DNA from: Dehalococcoidales bacterium
Lineage (GTDB): Bacteria; Chloroflexota; Dehalococcoidia; Dehalococcoidales; BS750m-G39
DNA: 64,000 nucleotides
Direction of reading: 5' to 3'
Assembly: GCA_022865485.1 (NCBI GenBank)
Contig: JALHSZ010000006.1
Location: 1 to 64,000 of the forward strand
Positions 1-12,777 of this stretch are shown piece after piece. The notes beneath the pieces were generated by a model. The model was given only the letters and a program-made list of their open reading frames with translations. It was not told the DNA's origin and ran no database searches. Both the position numbers and the translations under genes were made by a program. Position 1 is the stretch's first letter. Each line of letters opens with the position of its first letter.

Positions 1-91
1 AAAAATAGCTAACATCACGGACTTTCCCCTGATGTTATCACAGACAACTATAACACACTTTCTCCCTTTGTCAAGCCCTCGTTGTGGCTAT

Positions 92-763
92 TCATCCACC
101 CGGTGTACCCCAGTTGACCTCCAGCGGCCAGCAAGCCCAGAGCGTGTCATAAGCGCCCCACACATGGTCGCCGTTATCAACCCAGGCTTTCACGGAGAGC
201 ATACCCTCTGGCACAAGCACCCCCCCGATGGTATCTGGCACTTCCCAAAACATTATCGGAGTAGTCACGAACGCCCCGCAGGCGTTGACCGTTATATCCT
301 CGACCAGAACGATATTCGTTTCACAGATGGTGATGTTCACATGACTACCAGGGGTAAAGTTCGAGCCGTACACACTGATGGTGTAAGAGCCGGACGCCGA
401 AAACTCGCTAATTACCGTATCCGAGCCAGACTCGGAATACGTCGCCACCACTATCGTCGCGTTAGGCCCTGCTGGCCCCGCCGGCCCCATCGGCCCCATT
501 GAGCCTCGGTCGCCCCTGTCGCCCTTCTCCCCCTGCGGTCCGGCTGGCCCCGCTGGTCCCGCTGGTCCGGCTGGTCCGGCTGGTCCCGTCTCTCCTCCGG
601 CTCTGCCCGCCGGTCCCGCCAGCCCCTGGTCGCCCTGTGGGCCTTGCGCCCCCGTCGGCCCCGCCGGCCCCGCCGGTCCCTGAGGTCCCTGGCAGGCCGC
701 CAGCGGCACCAGGAGCAGCGAAATAACTATCAGAAAGGCAATAACTATACCTGTTCTCTTCAT
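92..763 (-). CDS. Collagen-like (Gly-X-Y repeat) lipoprotein, paralogue 1
   Basis: Signal peptide with lipobox (LVPLAAC) followed by about 25 G-X-Y triplets ([19 protein letters not shown]...) and a ~110 aa non-repetitive C-terminal domain. Confidence 0.85.
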   Translation of the reverse strand: MKRTGIVIAFLIVISLLLVPLAACQGPQGPAGPAGPTGAQGPQGDQGLAGPAGRAGGETGPAGPAGPAGPAGPAGPQGEKGDRGDRGSMGPMGPAGPAGPNATIVVATYSESGSDTVISEFSASGSYTISVYGSNFTPGSHVNITICETNIVLVEDITVNACGAFVTTPIMFWEVPDTIGGVLVPEGMLSVKAWVDNGDHVWGAYDTLWACWPLEVNWGTPGG

Positions 764-803
764 TTCCCCTCCTTAGAGCGGTTCATACTAGATTGGGCTA
801 GCA

Positions 804-1457
804 TCAGGGAACTACCCAGGTGACGCTTAGCGGCCAGCAAGCCCAGAGCACATCGCCCGAGTCGAATACGCCGTCGCCGTCGTCAACATAGGCTTTCACC
901 GAATGCATACCCGCTGGCACAAGCACCCCCGCATTCTCCACTTTTTCCAACAGCACATAAATCATGGCGAACGCCCCGCAGGCGTTGACCAGTATATTCG
1001 AGGCCAGAAGGGTGTCGTTTACGCAGATGGTCAGGTGAACATGACTACCGGGGGTAAAGTTCGAGCCGTACACATTGATGGGGTATGTTGAGGCAGCTGT
1101 CCTCAGGTCCACCAGTACCACATCGTTAGCATTACTGGTAACCACTATGGTGGCGATTGGTCCCGCTGGCCCCTGCGGTCCCATTAGCCCCATTGGGCCC
1201 GTTAGGCCTCGGTCGCCCTTCTCACCCTGTGGTCCCGCTGGCCCGGCTGGCCCCGCTGGTCCTGCCGGTCCGGCTGGTCCCGTCTCGCCTCCGGCTCTGC
1301 CCGCCGGTCCCTGCGGTCCCTGGTCGCCCTGTGGGCCTTGCGCTCCCGTTGGCCCCGCCGGCCCCGCCGGTCCCTGTTGTCCCTCGCAGGCCGCCAGCGG
1401 CACCACGAGCAGTGAAATAACTATTAGAAAGGCAATTATCGCCCCTATTTTTTTCAT
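804..1457 (-). CDS. Collagen-like (Gly-X-Y repeat) lipoprotein, paralogue 2
   Basis: Same architecture and near-identical signal/collagen region as 92..763; lipobox VPLAAC; C-terminal domain shares [14 protein letters not shown]-type segment and terminal LWACWPL motif. Confidence 0.85.
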   Translation of the reverse strand: MKKIGAIIAFLIVISLLVVPLAACEGQQGPAGPAGPTGAQGPQGDQGPQGPAGRAGGETGPAGPAGPAGPAGPAGPQGEKGDRGLTGPMGLMGPQGPAGPIATIVVTSNANDVVLVDLRTAASTYPINVYGSNFTPGSHVHLTICVNDTLLASNILVNACGAFAMIYVLLEKVENAGVLVPAGMHSVKAYVDDGDGVFDSGDVLWACWPLSVTWVVP

Positions 1458-1524
1458 TGAACTCGCTCCTTTCTACCCCTTATTCTAGCCCCTAATATAG
1501 CACAACATTACCTTTTGTCAATCC

Positions 1525-2787
1525 CTACACCTCCTGGGTCAGGGTAGCCAGGAACTCGGCGTTAGTCTTGGTCTTGCGCATGCGGTCGAGCACCCGTTCC
1601 GTGGTCTCGGTAAAATTGACGGCATCGGAAGAAATCATAGAAACCATCCGCCTCAGCAACCACACCTGCTTTATCGTCTCCTCGTCCAGCAGCAGCTCCT
1701 CCCGCCTGGTGCCGCTGCGCGGGATATCCATGGCCGGGAAGATGCGCCGCTCGGCTAATCGGCGGTCCAGGTGCAGCTCCATATTGCCCGTCCCCTTGAA
1801 CTCCTCGTAGATGAGCTCGTCCATGCGGCTGCCGGTATCGATGAGGCAGGTGGCGATAATGGTCAGGCTGCCCCCCTCCAGCGTGTTACGGGCGGCGCCG
1901 AAAAAGTGCTTGGGCGGGTAAAGGGCGGCGGGGTCGATGCCCCCCGAAAGGGTGCGCCCGCTGGGAGGCATAACCAGGTTATAAGAGCGGGTCAGGCGGG
2001 TAATGCCGTCCAAAAGTATCACCACGTCCTTGGCGCTCTCCACCATCCGCTTGGCTCTCTCCAGCGCCAGCTCGGCGACGCGGGTGTGATTCTCCACCGG
2101 CTCGTCGAATGTAGCCGATATAACCTCCCCCCGCACCGACTGCTTCATATCGGTAACCTCCTCCGGCCGCTCCCCGATAAGGCAAACGATGAGGTGAATA
2201 TCGTTATAGTTGGTGCTGATGGCGTTGGCGATAGACTTGAGCAGGATGGTCTTACCCGCTTTGGGCGGCGACACAATCAAGCCCCGCTGCCCCCGCCCGA
2301 TGGGGGCGATCAGGTTCAAAAGTCGGGTGGAAAGCTCCTCGGGCTTGGTCTCCAGGTCGATTAATTTATTGGGAAAGGTGGGGGTCAGCGAGCCGAAAGG
2401 CGAACGCTTCTTGACCATCTCCGGGTTCATCTCGTTAATCGTCTCCACCCTCACCAGCCCGAAATACTTCTCGCCGTCCTTGGGCGCTCTCACCTGCCCC
2501 GCCACCACGTCCCCCGTGCGCAGCCCGAAACGCCTTATCTGCGACTGGGAAACATAGACATCGCCCGAGCTGGGCAGCAGGCTGCTCTGCCTCAAGAAGC
2601 CGTAGCCCTCGCCGATAATCTCCAGGATACCCCCCGAAAAGTTATAGCCCTGTTGCTCGGCGTTAGCCTGCAGCAGTCGCTTCACCAGGTCCTGCTTCTT
2701 AAGATTGGTGTAGCTGGAAACGCCCATCTCCTTGGCCATTTCGAGCAACTCGTCTCTGTTTTTACCTTCTAGTTCGCTAATGTTCAT
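1525..2787 (-). CDS. rho: Transcription termination factor Rho
   Basis: Full-length Rho motifs: Rho_N helical start, GYGFLR cold-shock RNA-binding part, SPPKAGKT Walker [25 protein letters not shown]. Confidence 0.97.
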   Translation of the reverse strand: MNISELEGKNRDELLEMAKEMGVSSYTNLKKQDLVKRLLQANAEQQGYNFSGGILEIIGEGYGFLRQSSLLPSSGDVYVSQSQIRRFGLRTGDVVAGQVRAPKDGEKYFGLVRVETINEMNPEMVKKRSPFGSLTPTFPNKLIDLETKPEELSTRLLNLIAPIGRGQRGLIVSPPKAGKTILLKSIANAISTNYNDIHLIVCLIGERPEEVTDMKQSVRGEVISATFDEPVENHTRVAELALERAKRMVESAKDVVILLDGITRLTRSYNLVMPPSGRTLSGGIDPAALYPPKHFFGAARNTLEGGSLTIIATCLIDTGSRMDELIYEEFKGTGNMELHLDRRLAERRIFPAMDIPRSGTRREELLLDEETIKQVWLLRRMVSMISSDAVNFTETTERVLDRMRKTKTNAEFLATLTQEV

Positions 2788-2827
2788 AAGCGTCCTCCAC
2801 CTTCTATGGTTATTTAACTATCCCACC

Positions 2828-3484
2828 CTATTGCTCTGAGAGGCGTTGCCAGTCGCCTTGGAAACGGGCGACGCCGATATCAGTAAGCGGGTGTTGTATC
2901 ATCTGTGTCAGAACTTTATAAGGCACGGTGGCGATATGCGCCCCGGCCAGGGCCGCCGACACACAGTGCTGGGCATGGCGGATACTGGCGGCAATCACCC
3001 GGGTGTCGAACTCGTAGTAGTCAAAGACATCCACGATGTCCCTGACCAGCCCCATGCCGTCCTCGCCGATATCGTCCAGCCGCCCCACGAAGGGGCTGAC
3101 GTAGCTGGCGCCGGCCAGCGCTCCCAGGATGGCCTGGTTCAGCGAAAAGCACAGGGTCATATTCACCTTTATCTTCTTCTTGGCCAGGGTCGATGTCGCC
3201 TCCAGCCCCGCGGCGGTAGCCGGTATTTTAACCACCACGTTAGGTGCCCAGGCGGCGATTTTTTGCGCCTGCTCGATCATGTCCTTGGCCTTCTCCACCA
3301 CCACCTCCGCCGAAACCGGCCCCGGTATGATGGAACAGATTTCCTTGACTACCGCCTCGTAGTCGGCTCTTCCCTCCTGGGAAACCAGGCTGGGGTTGGT
3401 GGTAACCCCGCTAATAACCCCCAGCCTGGCCGCCTGCCTGATTTGTTCGATATTGGCTGTATCCAGGAATATTTGCATACACAC
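2828..3484 (-). CDS. Transaldolase / fructose-6-phosphate aldolase family
   Basis: MQIFLDTANIEQIR, VTTNPSL, VVKIPAT, SPFVGRLDDIG motifs of the small transaldolase (Fsa/TalC) family. Confidence 0.9.
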   Translation of the reverse strand: MCMQIFLDTANIEQIRQAARLGVISGVTTNPSLVSQEGRADYEAVVKEICSIIPGPVSAEVVVEKAKDMIEQAQKIAAWAPNVVVKIPATAAGLEATSTLAKKKIKVNMTLCFSLNQAILGALAGASYVSPFVGRLDDIGEDGMGLVRDIVDVFDYYEFDTRVIAASIRHAQHCVSAALAGAHIATVPYKVLTQMIQHPLTDIGVARFQGDWQRLSEQ

Positions 3485-3513
3485 CTCCTTTTAGGTTGGT
3501 GTATTCTGTCACA

Positions 3514-5148
3514 CTAGGGGGAAATGGGCAGGGGTGGTTGCACCCCTTCCCGTAATACTTCTTTGGCGACACCGACGAAGTCGCGGAAGAGGGGATGGGG
3601 GTGGCCCGGTCGGGAGCCGAATTCGGGGTGGAACTGGCAGGCCAGCATCCAGGGGTGGTCGGCTAGCTCGCAGACCTCGACCAGCCGCCCGTCGGGCGAA
3701 AGCCCGCTAAAGACCATGCCCGCCTTCTCCAGCTGTTCGCGGTACTTGTTATTAAACTCGTAGCGGTGACGGTGGCGCTCCTCGACCAGCTCCTGCCCGT
3801 AGGCTTGAGCGGCGAGGCTGCCGTCCAACAGCTGGCAGGGGTAGTTGCCCAGGCGCATGGTGCCCCCCTTGCTCTTCTTGTCCTTCTGGTCGGGGAGGAG
3901 GTCGATGACGGGGTGTCGGGTGTCGGGGTCGAACTCGGTGGAGTTGGCCTCAGCCGAACCCAGAACGAAGCGGGCGAACTCGATAACCATCACCTGCATC
4001 CCCAGGCAAAGCCCCAGATAGGGGATTTTATTCTCCCGGGCATAGGTGGCGGCTTTTATCATGCCCTCAATACCTCTAATGCCGAAGCCCCCGGGCACGA
4101 CGATGCCCTGAACTGAGCGCAGCGCCGAATAGTTGCCGTTATTTTCCAGCGTCTCCGAGGGCACCCAGCTCAGTTCCAGCTCCCGCCCGTGGTACAGGGC
4201 GGCGTGGTAAAGCGCCTCCCGCACCGAAAAATAGGCGTCCTTCAGCTCCACGTATTTACCCACCAGGGCGATGTTAACCGGCTGGCGGGGGGTCTTGATA
4301 AGGTTGACCAGCTCCCGCCACTGGCTCAAGTCGGGTGGCTTGGGGTTAATCTTCAGCTTGTCCGTAATCAGTTGCCCCAGCCCCTCCGCCTCCAGCACCA
4401 GCGGCACCTCGTAAATGGTGGCTACCGTGGTCAGGGGTATAACCGCCTTCTGCTCCACGTCGCAAAAGAGCGATATCTTATTCCTTATCTCCTCCGAGAT
4501 AGGGTGGTCGCTGCGGCAGACGATAATATCGGGCTGGATACCGATGCGCCGCAGCTCGTTGACGCTGTGCTGGGTGGGCTTGGTCTTAATCTCCTGGGTG
4601 GAATTAAGATAGGGCAGCAGGGTAACGTGAACGTAGAGAATATTATCCCGCCCCACCTCGTTGCGCATCTGCCGGATAGCCTCCAGGAAGGGCTGCCCCT
4701 CGATATCGCCCACCGTACCCCCCACCTCGATAATCACCACATCGGCTTTCGATTTCTCGGCCAGCCGCTTAAAGCGCTCCTTAATCTCCGAGGTAACGTG
4801 GGGCACCACCTGTATCGTCCCCCCCAGGAAGTCCCCCCGCCTCTCCTTGGCGATAACGTGGCTGTAGATTTGCCCCGAGGTCACGCTGGAATCGGCGGTC
4901 ATGTTGACGTCGATAAAGCGCTCGTAGTTGCCCAGGTCGAGGTCAGTCTCGGCTCCGTCCTGGGTAACGAAGACCTCGCCGTGCTGGTAGGGCGACATCG
5001 TCCCCGGGTCGACGTTGAGGTAGGGGTCCAGCTTCTGCGCCGTCACCGTAATCTGGCGACTCTTGAGGATGGTGCCGATGGAAGCGACGGTGATGCCTTT
5101 TCCAACGGAACTAACTACGCCACCAGTAACAAAAATATACTTTGACAT
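3514..5148 (-). CDS. pyrG: CTP synthase
   Basis: [20 protein letters not shown]-terminus; [23 protein letters not shown]; glutaminase GLCLGMQ. Confidence 0.98.
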   Translation of the reverse strand: MSKYIFVTGGVVSSVGKGITVASIGTILKSRQITVTAQKLDPYLNVDPGTMSPYQHGEVFVTQDGAETDLDLGNYERFIDVNMTADSSVTSGQIYSHVIAKERRGDFLGGTIQVVPHVTSEIKERFKRLAEKSKADVVIIEVGGTVGDIEGQPFLEAIRQMRNEVGRDNILYVHVTLLPYLNSTQEIKTKPTQHSVNELRRIGIQPDIIVCRSDHPISEEIRNKISLFCDVEQKAVIPLTTVATIYEVPLVLEAEGLGQLITDKLKINPKPPDLSQWRELVNLIKTPRQPVNIALVGKYVELKDAYFSVREALYHAALYHGRELELSWVPSETLENNGNYSALRSVQGIVVPGGFGIRGIEGMIKAATYARENKIPYLGLCLGMQVMVIEFARFVLGSAEANSTEFDPDTRHPVIDLLPDQKDKKSKGGTMRLGNYPCQLLDGSLAAQAYGQELVEERHRHRYEFNNKYREQLEKAGMVFSGLSPDGRLVEVCELADHPWMLACQFHPEFGSRPGHPHPLFRDFVGVAKEVLREGVQPPLPISP

Positions 5149-5261
5149 CTGGGGAACCGAACTCTAAGAACTCAATAAAAGCAGCCTTGGCATTAGAGTG
5201 GGGGTTTCTTAATATTATAAAGACGTAAGCACACCTTGTCAATAGGCTGAAATGCCCAGTT

Positions 5262-5290
5262 TGTCTTGGCGGGCAGGGCGGTGCTATTAT
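5262..5290 (+). promoter_or_regulatory. Putative sigma-A promoter, -35 TTGTCT / 17 bp / -10 TATTAT
   Basis: Hexamers read directly; GTG start at 5300 is only 9 bp after the -10. Confidence 0.45.
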
Positions 5291-5299
5291 GGTAGAGCT

Positions 5300-5866
5300 G
5301 TGAAACAAAAGCTCCGGGAAGCCTTTGCCCGCCGCCAGAAGCAAACCATCACCGCCCCCGGGCGCATAGCCTCGGCGGTGCTGTTGCCCATATATTATAA
5401 AGAAGGGCAGTGCCATATCCTCTTCACCCGCCGCACCGAAAAGGTCAAGGAACACAAAGGGCAAATCTCCTTCCCCGGCGGCGCCCGCCAGGACGGCGAA
5501 AGCCTGCTCGATGCCGCCCTGCGCGAGGCGGCGGAAGAGATAAGCCTCTCCCCCGCCGACGTCGAGGTGCTGGGCGAGCTGGACGACACGGTGACGGTGG
5601 TCTCCAACTATATCGTCACCCCCTTCGTCGGCGTTATCCCCTGGCCCCATAACCTCAAGGCCGACGGCTGGGAAACCGACGAGCTCATCGAGGCGCCCAT
5701 TGCCACGCTGCTGGACAAAAACTCGCGGGAAGATAAGGACGAGGTCATCGAGGGCAAACCGGTCACCTCGTACTTTTACCACTACGGGGGCAGGGTCATC
5801 TGGGGAGCCACCGCCCGCATCCTCTACCAGTTCCTGGAGCTATACGCCCGGGCCATAAAGAGCTAG
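5300..5866 (+). CDS. NUDIX hydrolase, CoA pyrophosphatase-like
   Basis: GGARQDGESLLDAALREAAEEI Nudix box; ORF track starts at 5252 but GTG at 5300 (VKQKLREAF) fits the family and promoter. Confidence 0.85.
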   Translation: MKQKLREAFARRQKQTITAPGRIASAVLLPIYYKEGQCHILFTRRTEKVKEHKGQISFPGGARQDGESLLDAALREAAEEISLSPADVEVLGELDDTVTVVSNYIVTPFVGVIPWPHNLKADGWETDELIEAPIATLLDKNSREDKDEVIEGKPVTSYFYHYGGRVIWGATARILYQFLELYARAIKS

Positions 5867-5919
5867 GCAACCACTCCTTGTCAACCTTAGAAAATTTTGT
5901 TAACTTTCCTCTTAAATTA

Positions 5920-5948
5920 TTGACAAAATCCCTATTATCGTTTATAAT
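5920..5948 (+). promoter_or_regulatory. Consensus sigma-A promoter for the dnaJ operon, TTGACA / 17 bp / TATAAT
   Basis: Exact consensus hexamers with 17 bp spacer, ATG 25 bp downstream with a purine-rich SD. Confidence 0.85.
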
Positions 5949-5972
5949 AGTCCCTACCTGGAGAGAGTTAAA

Positions 5973-6872
5973 ATGGCCGGCAAGAACTACTACAATATAT
6001 TAGGGGTTAACCGCAGTGCCACCGAGCGCGAGATAAAACAGGCTTACCGCAAGCTGGCGCGCCAGCACCACCCCGACGTCAACCCCGGCGACAAGTCGGC
6101 TGAGGAAAAGTTCAAGCAGATAAACGAGGCTTACGAAGTCCTCTCCGACGAGAAAAAGCGCCGGAAATACGATAAGTACGGCGACCAGTGGCAGCACGCC
6201 GACCAGTTCGAACAACAGGCGCGGCAGCAGCCGGGCTGGAACTTTCAGCGGGGTGGTGGTGGCAGGGTCTATTTCAACGAGGAAGAAGCCGGCAGCATCT
6301 TCGACGACCTCTTCCGCGGTTTCGGCGGCAGGGCGGGGGGACGCCCCCAGCCGAGGAAAGGCCGCGACCTCGAGTTCCCGCTGGAGGTGACCCTGGAAGA
6401 AGCCTACAGCGGCACCACCCGCACCCTGAGCATGGCTGACGGCAAGCGCCTCGAGGTCAAGATTCCCCCCGGGGTCAAGGACGGCTCCCGCGTCCGCATC
6501 AGCGGCAAAGGCGGAGAGGGCCACGGCGGGGTCAAGGGCGACCTCTACCTGGTGACCTCGGTCAAGCCCCACCGCCTCTTCCACCGGCACGGCGACGACC
6601 TCCATGTCGATGTGTCCGTGCCCCTGGTGGTGGCGATGCTGGGCGGCGAGGTCAAGCTAACCACCCCCAAAGGCAAGCTGTCGTTAAAGATTCCCCCCGA
6701 GACCCAGAACGGGCGCACCTTTCGCCTGGCGGGGCAGGGCATGCCCCATCTGGGCGATTCGTCGCGGGGCGACCTGCTGGCCCTGGTCAAGGTGGTGCTG
6801 CCCACCAAACTGACCGACGAGGAAAAGGAGCTCTTCCGGAAGCTCGGCCGGCTCCGCCCCGGTAAGGGTTAA
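5973..6872 (+). CDS. DnaJ/CbpA-type J-domain co-chaperone
   Basis: J domain [33 protein letters not shown] and CTD substrate-binding regions, no zinc-finger (CbpA-like). Confidence 0.93.
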   Translation: MAGKNYYNILGVNRSATEREIKQAYRKLARQHHPDVNPGDKSAEEKFKQINEAYEVLSDEKKRRKYDKYGDQWQHADQFEQQARQQPGWNFQRGGGGRVYFNEEEAGSIFDDLFRGFGGRAGGRPQPRKGRDLEFPLEVTLEEAYSGTTRTLSMADGKRLEVKIPPGVKDGSRVRISGKGGEGHGGVKGDLYLVTSVKPHRLFHRHGDDLHVDVSVPLVVAMLGGEVKLTTPKGKLSLKIPPETQNGRTFRLAGQGMPHLGDSSRGDLLALVKVVLPTKLTDEEKELFRKLGRLRPGKG

Positions 6873-6884
6873 GGAAGGCTAACG

Positions 6885-7208
6885 ATGAGGATGAAAGATT
6901 CAGCTGAAAACGAGCCCCGCTACGTGATAAGCATTGCCGCCCGCATGGTCGGCGTGCAGACCCACACCCTGCGCTACTACGAAAAGGTCGGCATCGTCGA
7001 GCCTTCCCGCTCGCGGGGCAACATCCGCTTATACTCGGAGAGAGATATCGCCCACCTCAGGCGGGTCAAGACCCTCATGGACGATATGGGGGTCAACCTG
7101 GCCGGGGTGGAGGTTATAATGCGCATGGTGCAGCAGATGCTAGAGATGCAAAACCAGTTGCAGGAGCTGGAGTCGGAGCTCCACAGATTCGAAGAGCCCG
7201 GGCCGTAG
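6885..7208 (+). CDS. hspR: MerR-family heat-shock repressor, HspR-like
   Basis: YVISIAARMVGVQTHTLRYYEKVGIVEPSRSRGNIRLYSERDI; lies between dnaJ and clp. Confidence 0.87.
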   Translation: MRMKDSAENEPRYVISIAARMVGVQTHTLRYYEKVGIVEPSRSRGNIRLYSERDIAHLRRVKTLMDDMGVNLAGVEVIMRMVQQMLEMQNQLQELESELHRFEEPGP

Positions 7209-7252
7209 TCGTAAGACGGCAATAAATATATTAAATATATAAGGTATGTGAC

Positions 7253-9703
<2,451 letters not shown>

Positions 9704-9764
9704 AACCGGCTGATATAAATTCTTGATATTTATTAATGATAGCATTAATATATGAGGAGAATTT

Positions 9765-10421
9765 TTGTGTCCGGAAAGACAGGCGAGGTTAAGGGTGGGC
9801 TTTAGCTGGGAATGGCTCAAAAGAGCTTCAAAGCGGTGGGAGTATTACGTCGGTATCGGTGGCTTACTCATAACGGTGGCGGTGGTGGTGGCGGTCATTT
9901 TTTTCCGGGAGGAGCTACGCGCCCTTGAGCATTTCGGCTATCTCGGCGCCTTTGTTATCAGCGTCTTCGGCGGCGCCACCATCATCGCCCCGATACCGAT
10001 GACGCCGGTGATTTTCGCCCTGGGCGCGGTGATGAAGCCCGACTTCGCCCCCTACATGGGCCCCATCTTTGTCGGTATCGCCGCTGGTCTGGGCGAAACG
10101 TTGGGGGGAATTTCCATCTATATGACGGGCTACGGCGGCGGCACCGCCCTCCATGATATGAAGGAAGGCAAGATTAAGGCGGGTTACCAGCGCATGACGG
10201 GCTGGGTGGAAAGACGGGGCTCGCTGACCCTATTTGTCCTCTCGGCGGTGGTCAACCCCTTCTTCTATCCGGCGGCGCTGGCGGCGGGGGCGCTCCGCTT
10301 CGGCATCTGGCGCTATACTTTCATTTGTATTATTGGTAAGACGATTAAGGGGATAACGGTGGCAGCGGTGGGCTACTGGGGCCTGGGCGGCATCCTCCGG
10401 GCGCTGGGCGTTCCGGTCTAG
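9765..10421 (+). CDS. DedA/VTT-like small multipass membrane protein
   Basis: Hydrophobic helices with GGATIIAPIPMTPVIFALG and GLGETLGGISIYMTGYGG motifs. Confidence 0.65.
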   Translation: MCPERQARLRVGFSWEWLKRASKRWEYYVGIGGLLITVAVVVAVIFFREELRALEHFGYLGAFVISVFGGATIIAPIPMTPVIFALGAVMKPDFAPYMGPIFVGIAAGLGETLGGISIYMTGYGGGTALHDMKEGKIKAGYQRMTGWVERRGSLTLFVLSAVVNPFFYPAALAAGALRFGIWRYTFICIIGKTIKGITVAAVGYWGLGGILRALGVPV

Positions 10422-10467
10422 GCTTGCACCCGCCGCCGTTTTTTGCTAGATTAACTATTGTCCTGAT

Positions 10468-10543
10468 GGGGCCGTAGTTCACTTGGGAGAACGTTTGACT
10501 GGCAGTCAAAAGGTAGGGGGTTCGAATCCCCCCGGCTCCACCA
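10468..10543 (+). tRNA. tRNA-Ala (anticodon GGC)
   Basis: Cloverleaf folds: acceptor GGGGCCG/CGGCTCC with G3-U70 wobble (Ala identity), anticodon loop CTGGCAG, T-loop TTCGAAT, encoded CCA. Confidence 0.95.
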
Positions 10544-10660
10544 CCCCACCCCAGGTCTTTCTCCGCCTCCCCAATTAGCTCTTTCGCCCTTCGGCGGGAC
10601 GATGACTGTAAAAATTTTGGCTGTTGGCGTATAATGGTGAACTAATTTGGGGATGCAAAG

Positions 10661-11308
10661 GTGACGACTAAAGAGACTACAAGCTCGCGCAAGAGGCAAT
10701 ATATTGCCCTCGGCTTAATGGCCGCCATAGTAATCATAAGTGTCGGTGGCTCCATTTTCCTCGTTTTTAACTGGGAATACGTAGAACAGCTTCAGAGTAA
10801 AGGTCTTTTCGGGCTTCTCATCATCTCCCTGTTCGCCGGCTCGCCGATACCGATACCGACCCCCAGCATGATATTGACCTTTACTTTAGGCAGTCTGTTG
10901 AACCCGGCGTTAGTGGGGCTGGTCTCCGGTCTGGGCAATGGTATCGGCAACGCGCTTATCTACTGGAGCGGTCGCGGCGGGCTCGAGTTGTTCAAGAGTT
11001 TCGGCATTTCCGGTCAGGATGGCGAACCTTCCTCGCGAATAGGTCGGTTTTTCAAGAAGCTAAAAATACAGCAACTGCTGAATCGCGCCAGGGGCAGGGT
11101 ACTGCTGACCGTTTTCTTGCTCTCCATCTATCCCAACCCCGTCCTCACCCCGATGATTCTCGGTATGGGAGCGTCGCGCTTCAGCTTTACCAGATTCTTT
11201 GTTACCATCTGTGTGGGTAAGACCGTCCAGAGCATGCTCCTGGCCTATCTGGGTTATTTCGGTCTGCGTTCCCTGTTGAGTTATTTTGGCATATTTGATA
11301 TACCCTGA
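10661..11308 (+). CDS. DedA/VTT-like small multipass membrane protein (paralogue of 9765..10421)
   Basis: FAGSPIPIPTPSMILTFTLGSLLNPALVGLVSGLGNGIGNALIYWSGRGG parallels the upstream gene. Confidence 0.65.
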   Translation: MTTKETTSSRKRQYIALGLMAAIVIISVGGSIFLVFNWEYVEQLQSKGLFGLLIISLFAGSPIPIPTPSMILTFTLGSLLNPALVGLVSGLGNGIGNALIYWSGRGGLELFKSFGISGQDGEPSSRIGRFFKKLKIQQLLNRARGRVLLTVFLLSIYPNPVLTPMILGMGASRFSFTRFFVTICVGKTVQSMLLAYLGYFGLRSLLSYFGIFDIP

Positions 11309-11344
11309 ACTCTAACCCCGCCCCACCCAGGTTGTTTTCCCCCC

Positions 11345-12616
11345 CTAAATCACCACCCTCTTCGGCCAGGCTTCCTTGAGGCAGGCTCCCCAGAGCCTCT
11401 CCAGATAGGCGTGCGTGTATTCCTTCTCGATGAGGTGGAAAAGGTAAGCCCCACTTTCGGTCAGATAGATGGTATCCCCCCGCCGCTCGATAACCCCCAG
11501 CCCCTTGAGCAGGGGCAGCAGCCCCCGGATAGGGAAGGGAAGCCCCCGGCCGAAAAGCTGCTTGAGCTTACCCGTGTCGATGGCTAAATCGTAGCACCGC
11601 CAGAACAGCCAGTAGGCGAGCTTATCCCTGTCGTCCAGTTTGGCAGCCAGAGCCGGCTTCAAGCCTTTTGCCGTCGCCCTGATATATTCGGGCAGGGAAA
11701 AGGTGTTCACCGAGAAGTAGTCCCCCATCATCGTCGAGGCGCCCACCCCCACCCCCACGAAAGAGTCCTTGGTGACGGTGGTGTAGCGTCTCGCCTCCGG
11801 CTTGTTGAAACTCCAGATAGACGTCCTCCGGTAGCCCGCCGCCGAGGCTGCCTTTACGGCGACCTTGAGCATCTCCCTTTCCGCCCACCAGCCCGGCATT
11901 TCAGCCTTCGCCCTCTCCAGCTTTTGCCTGAAGGGCATATAGGCAAAGAACATCAGTGGATAAGCGGATAGCTGGTCGGCGCCGAGCGCAACGGCGTAGC
12001 CGATGTCGTCCTCCAACTCGTCTACGCTCTGCCCGGGGATGGCGAATATCAGGTCGATATCCACGGTGGCGAAGCCCGCCCCGAGAACTCTCTGGCAGGC
12101 CTCTTTAGCTAAATTACTATCGTAGTCGCGCCCCAGGGCTTTGAGCCGCTGGTCGTTAAAGCTCTGCACCCCCAGGCTCACCATATTAACCCCGCTATCC
12201 CTCAGGGACTTTAGAACGGAATTAGTGGCATCCAGCGGATGCACCTCGACCCCAATCTCGCCGCCGAGGTGGAAATTCCGCTTCAGCCATTCCAGGGTTT
12301 CGCCGATTATCTCCGGTGTCAGCGAGGGGGTGCCCCCGCCGAAATAGACCGACTCCACGCTGGCGTTTCCCCACCGCCCCCGGTAGCCCTCCAGCTCCTT
12401 GATTATCGCCTGCTTATAGGCGGCGCTGGTTGCATGGTTGTAGACTGCTTTCACGTAGGGGCAGAAGGGGCAGAGCTGGCGGCAGAAGGGCAGGTGGATG
12501 TAGAGGTTGATGCCTGACGGGTTCGGCGGCAGAGTAACCTCCTGCGGCTCGAAAACGAAGGAACTGGTTTTGCCGGAAAGGAGGAGGCGAAAGATTTTGG
12601 GTAGAAGGCGTCTCAT
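11345..12616 (-). CDS. HemN/HemW-like radical SAM protein
   Basis: LYIHLPFCRQLCPFCPY (CX3CX2C cluster motif), VYFGGGTPSL, GVQSFNDQRLKALGR. Confidence 0.88.
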   Translation of the reverse strand: MRRLLPKIFRLLLSGKTSSFVFEPQEVTLPPNPSGINLYIHLPFCRQLCPFCPYVKAVYNHATSAAYKQAIIKELEGYRGRWGNASVESVYFGGGTPSLTPEIIGETLEWLKRNFHLGGEIGVEVHPLDATNSVLKSLRDSGVNMVSLGVQSFNDQRLKALGRDYDSNLAKEACQRVLGAGFATVDIDLIFAIPGQSVDELEDDIGYAVALGADQLSAYPLMFFAYMPFRQKLERAKAEMPGWWAEREMLKVAVKAASAAGYRRTSIWSFNKPEARRYTTVTKDSFVGVGVGASTMMGDYFSVNTFSLPEYIRATAKGLKPALAAKLDDRDKLAYWLFWRCYDLAIDTGKLKQLFGRGLPFPIRGLLPLLKGLGVIERRGDTIYLTESGAYLFHLIEKEYTHAYLERLWGACLKEAWPKRVVI

Positions 12617-12735
12617 AAAACGGAATTATACCACCAATTGCTAGACCGCCTCACCCTTTCCCCCCCCAAAGGTCTTTCTTCCCACCCTGCCCACCCTACA
12701 GAGGTGTCACCTCTATAGACTTCTCTCCCCCAACA

Positions 12736-12764
12736 TTGCACCTCACAGGCTTTATTGCTACAAT
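12736..12764 (+). promoter_or_regulatory. Putative sigma-A promoter for leuS, TTGCAC / 17 bp / TACAAT
   Basis: Hexamers read directly; ATG at 12778. Confidence 0.55.
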
Positions 12765-12777
12765 TAGCCCCAGTAAA

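Noticed and set aside
540-690. GC-rich direct repeats that could look like a CRISPR or minisatellite
   Set aside because: They encode Gly-X-Y triplets of the collagen-like protein; no spacer structure.
4189-5145. Long plus-strand ORF antisense to pyrG
   Set aside because: Shadow ORF from high-GC codon bias; pyrG is unambiguous. The same applies to 1771..2364, 2846..3517, 23777..24442, 25269..26114, 30518..31504, 33650..34465 and others.
5880-5972. HAIR/CIRCE operator upstream of dnaJ-hspR
   Set aside because: No clear CTTGAGT-N7-ACTCAAG or CIRCE inverted repeat found.
12661-12720. Possible T-box leader before leuS
   Set aside because: Only a small AGAGGTG/CACCTCT hairpin; no T-box consensus, and the promoter lies downstream of it.
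12736-12777. ORF-track TTG start of leuS at 12736
   Set aside because: This TTG is the -35 hexamer of a good promoter; LeuRS homology begins at ATG 12778.
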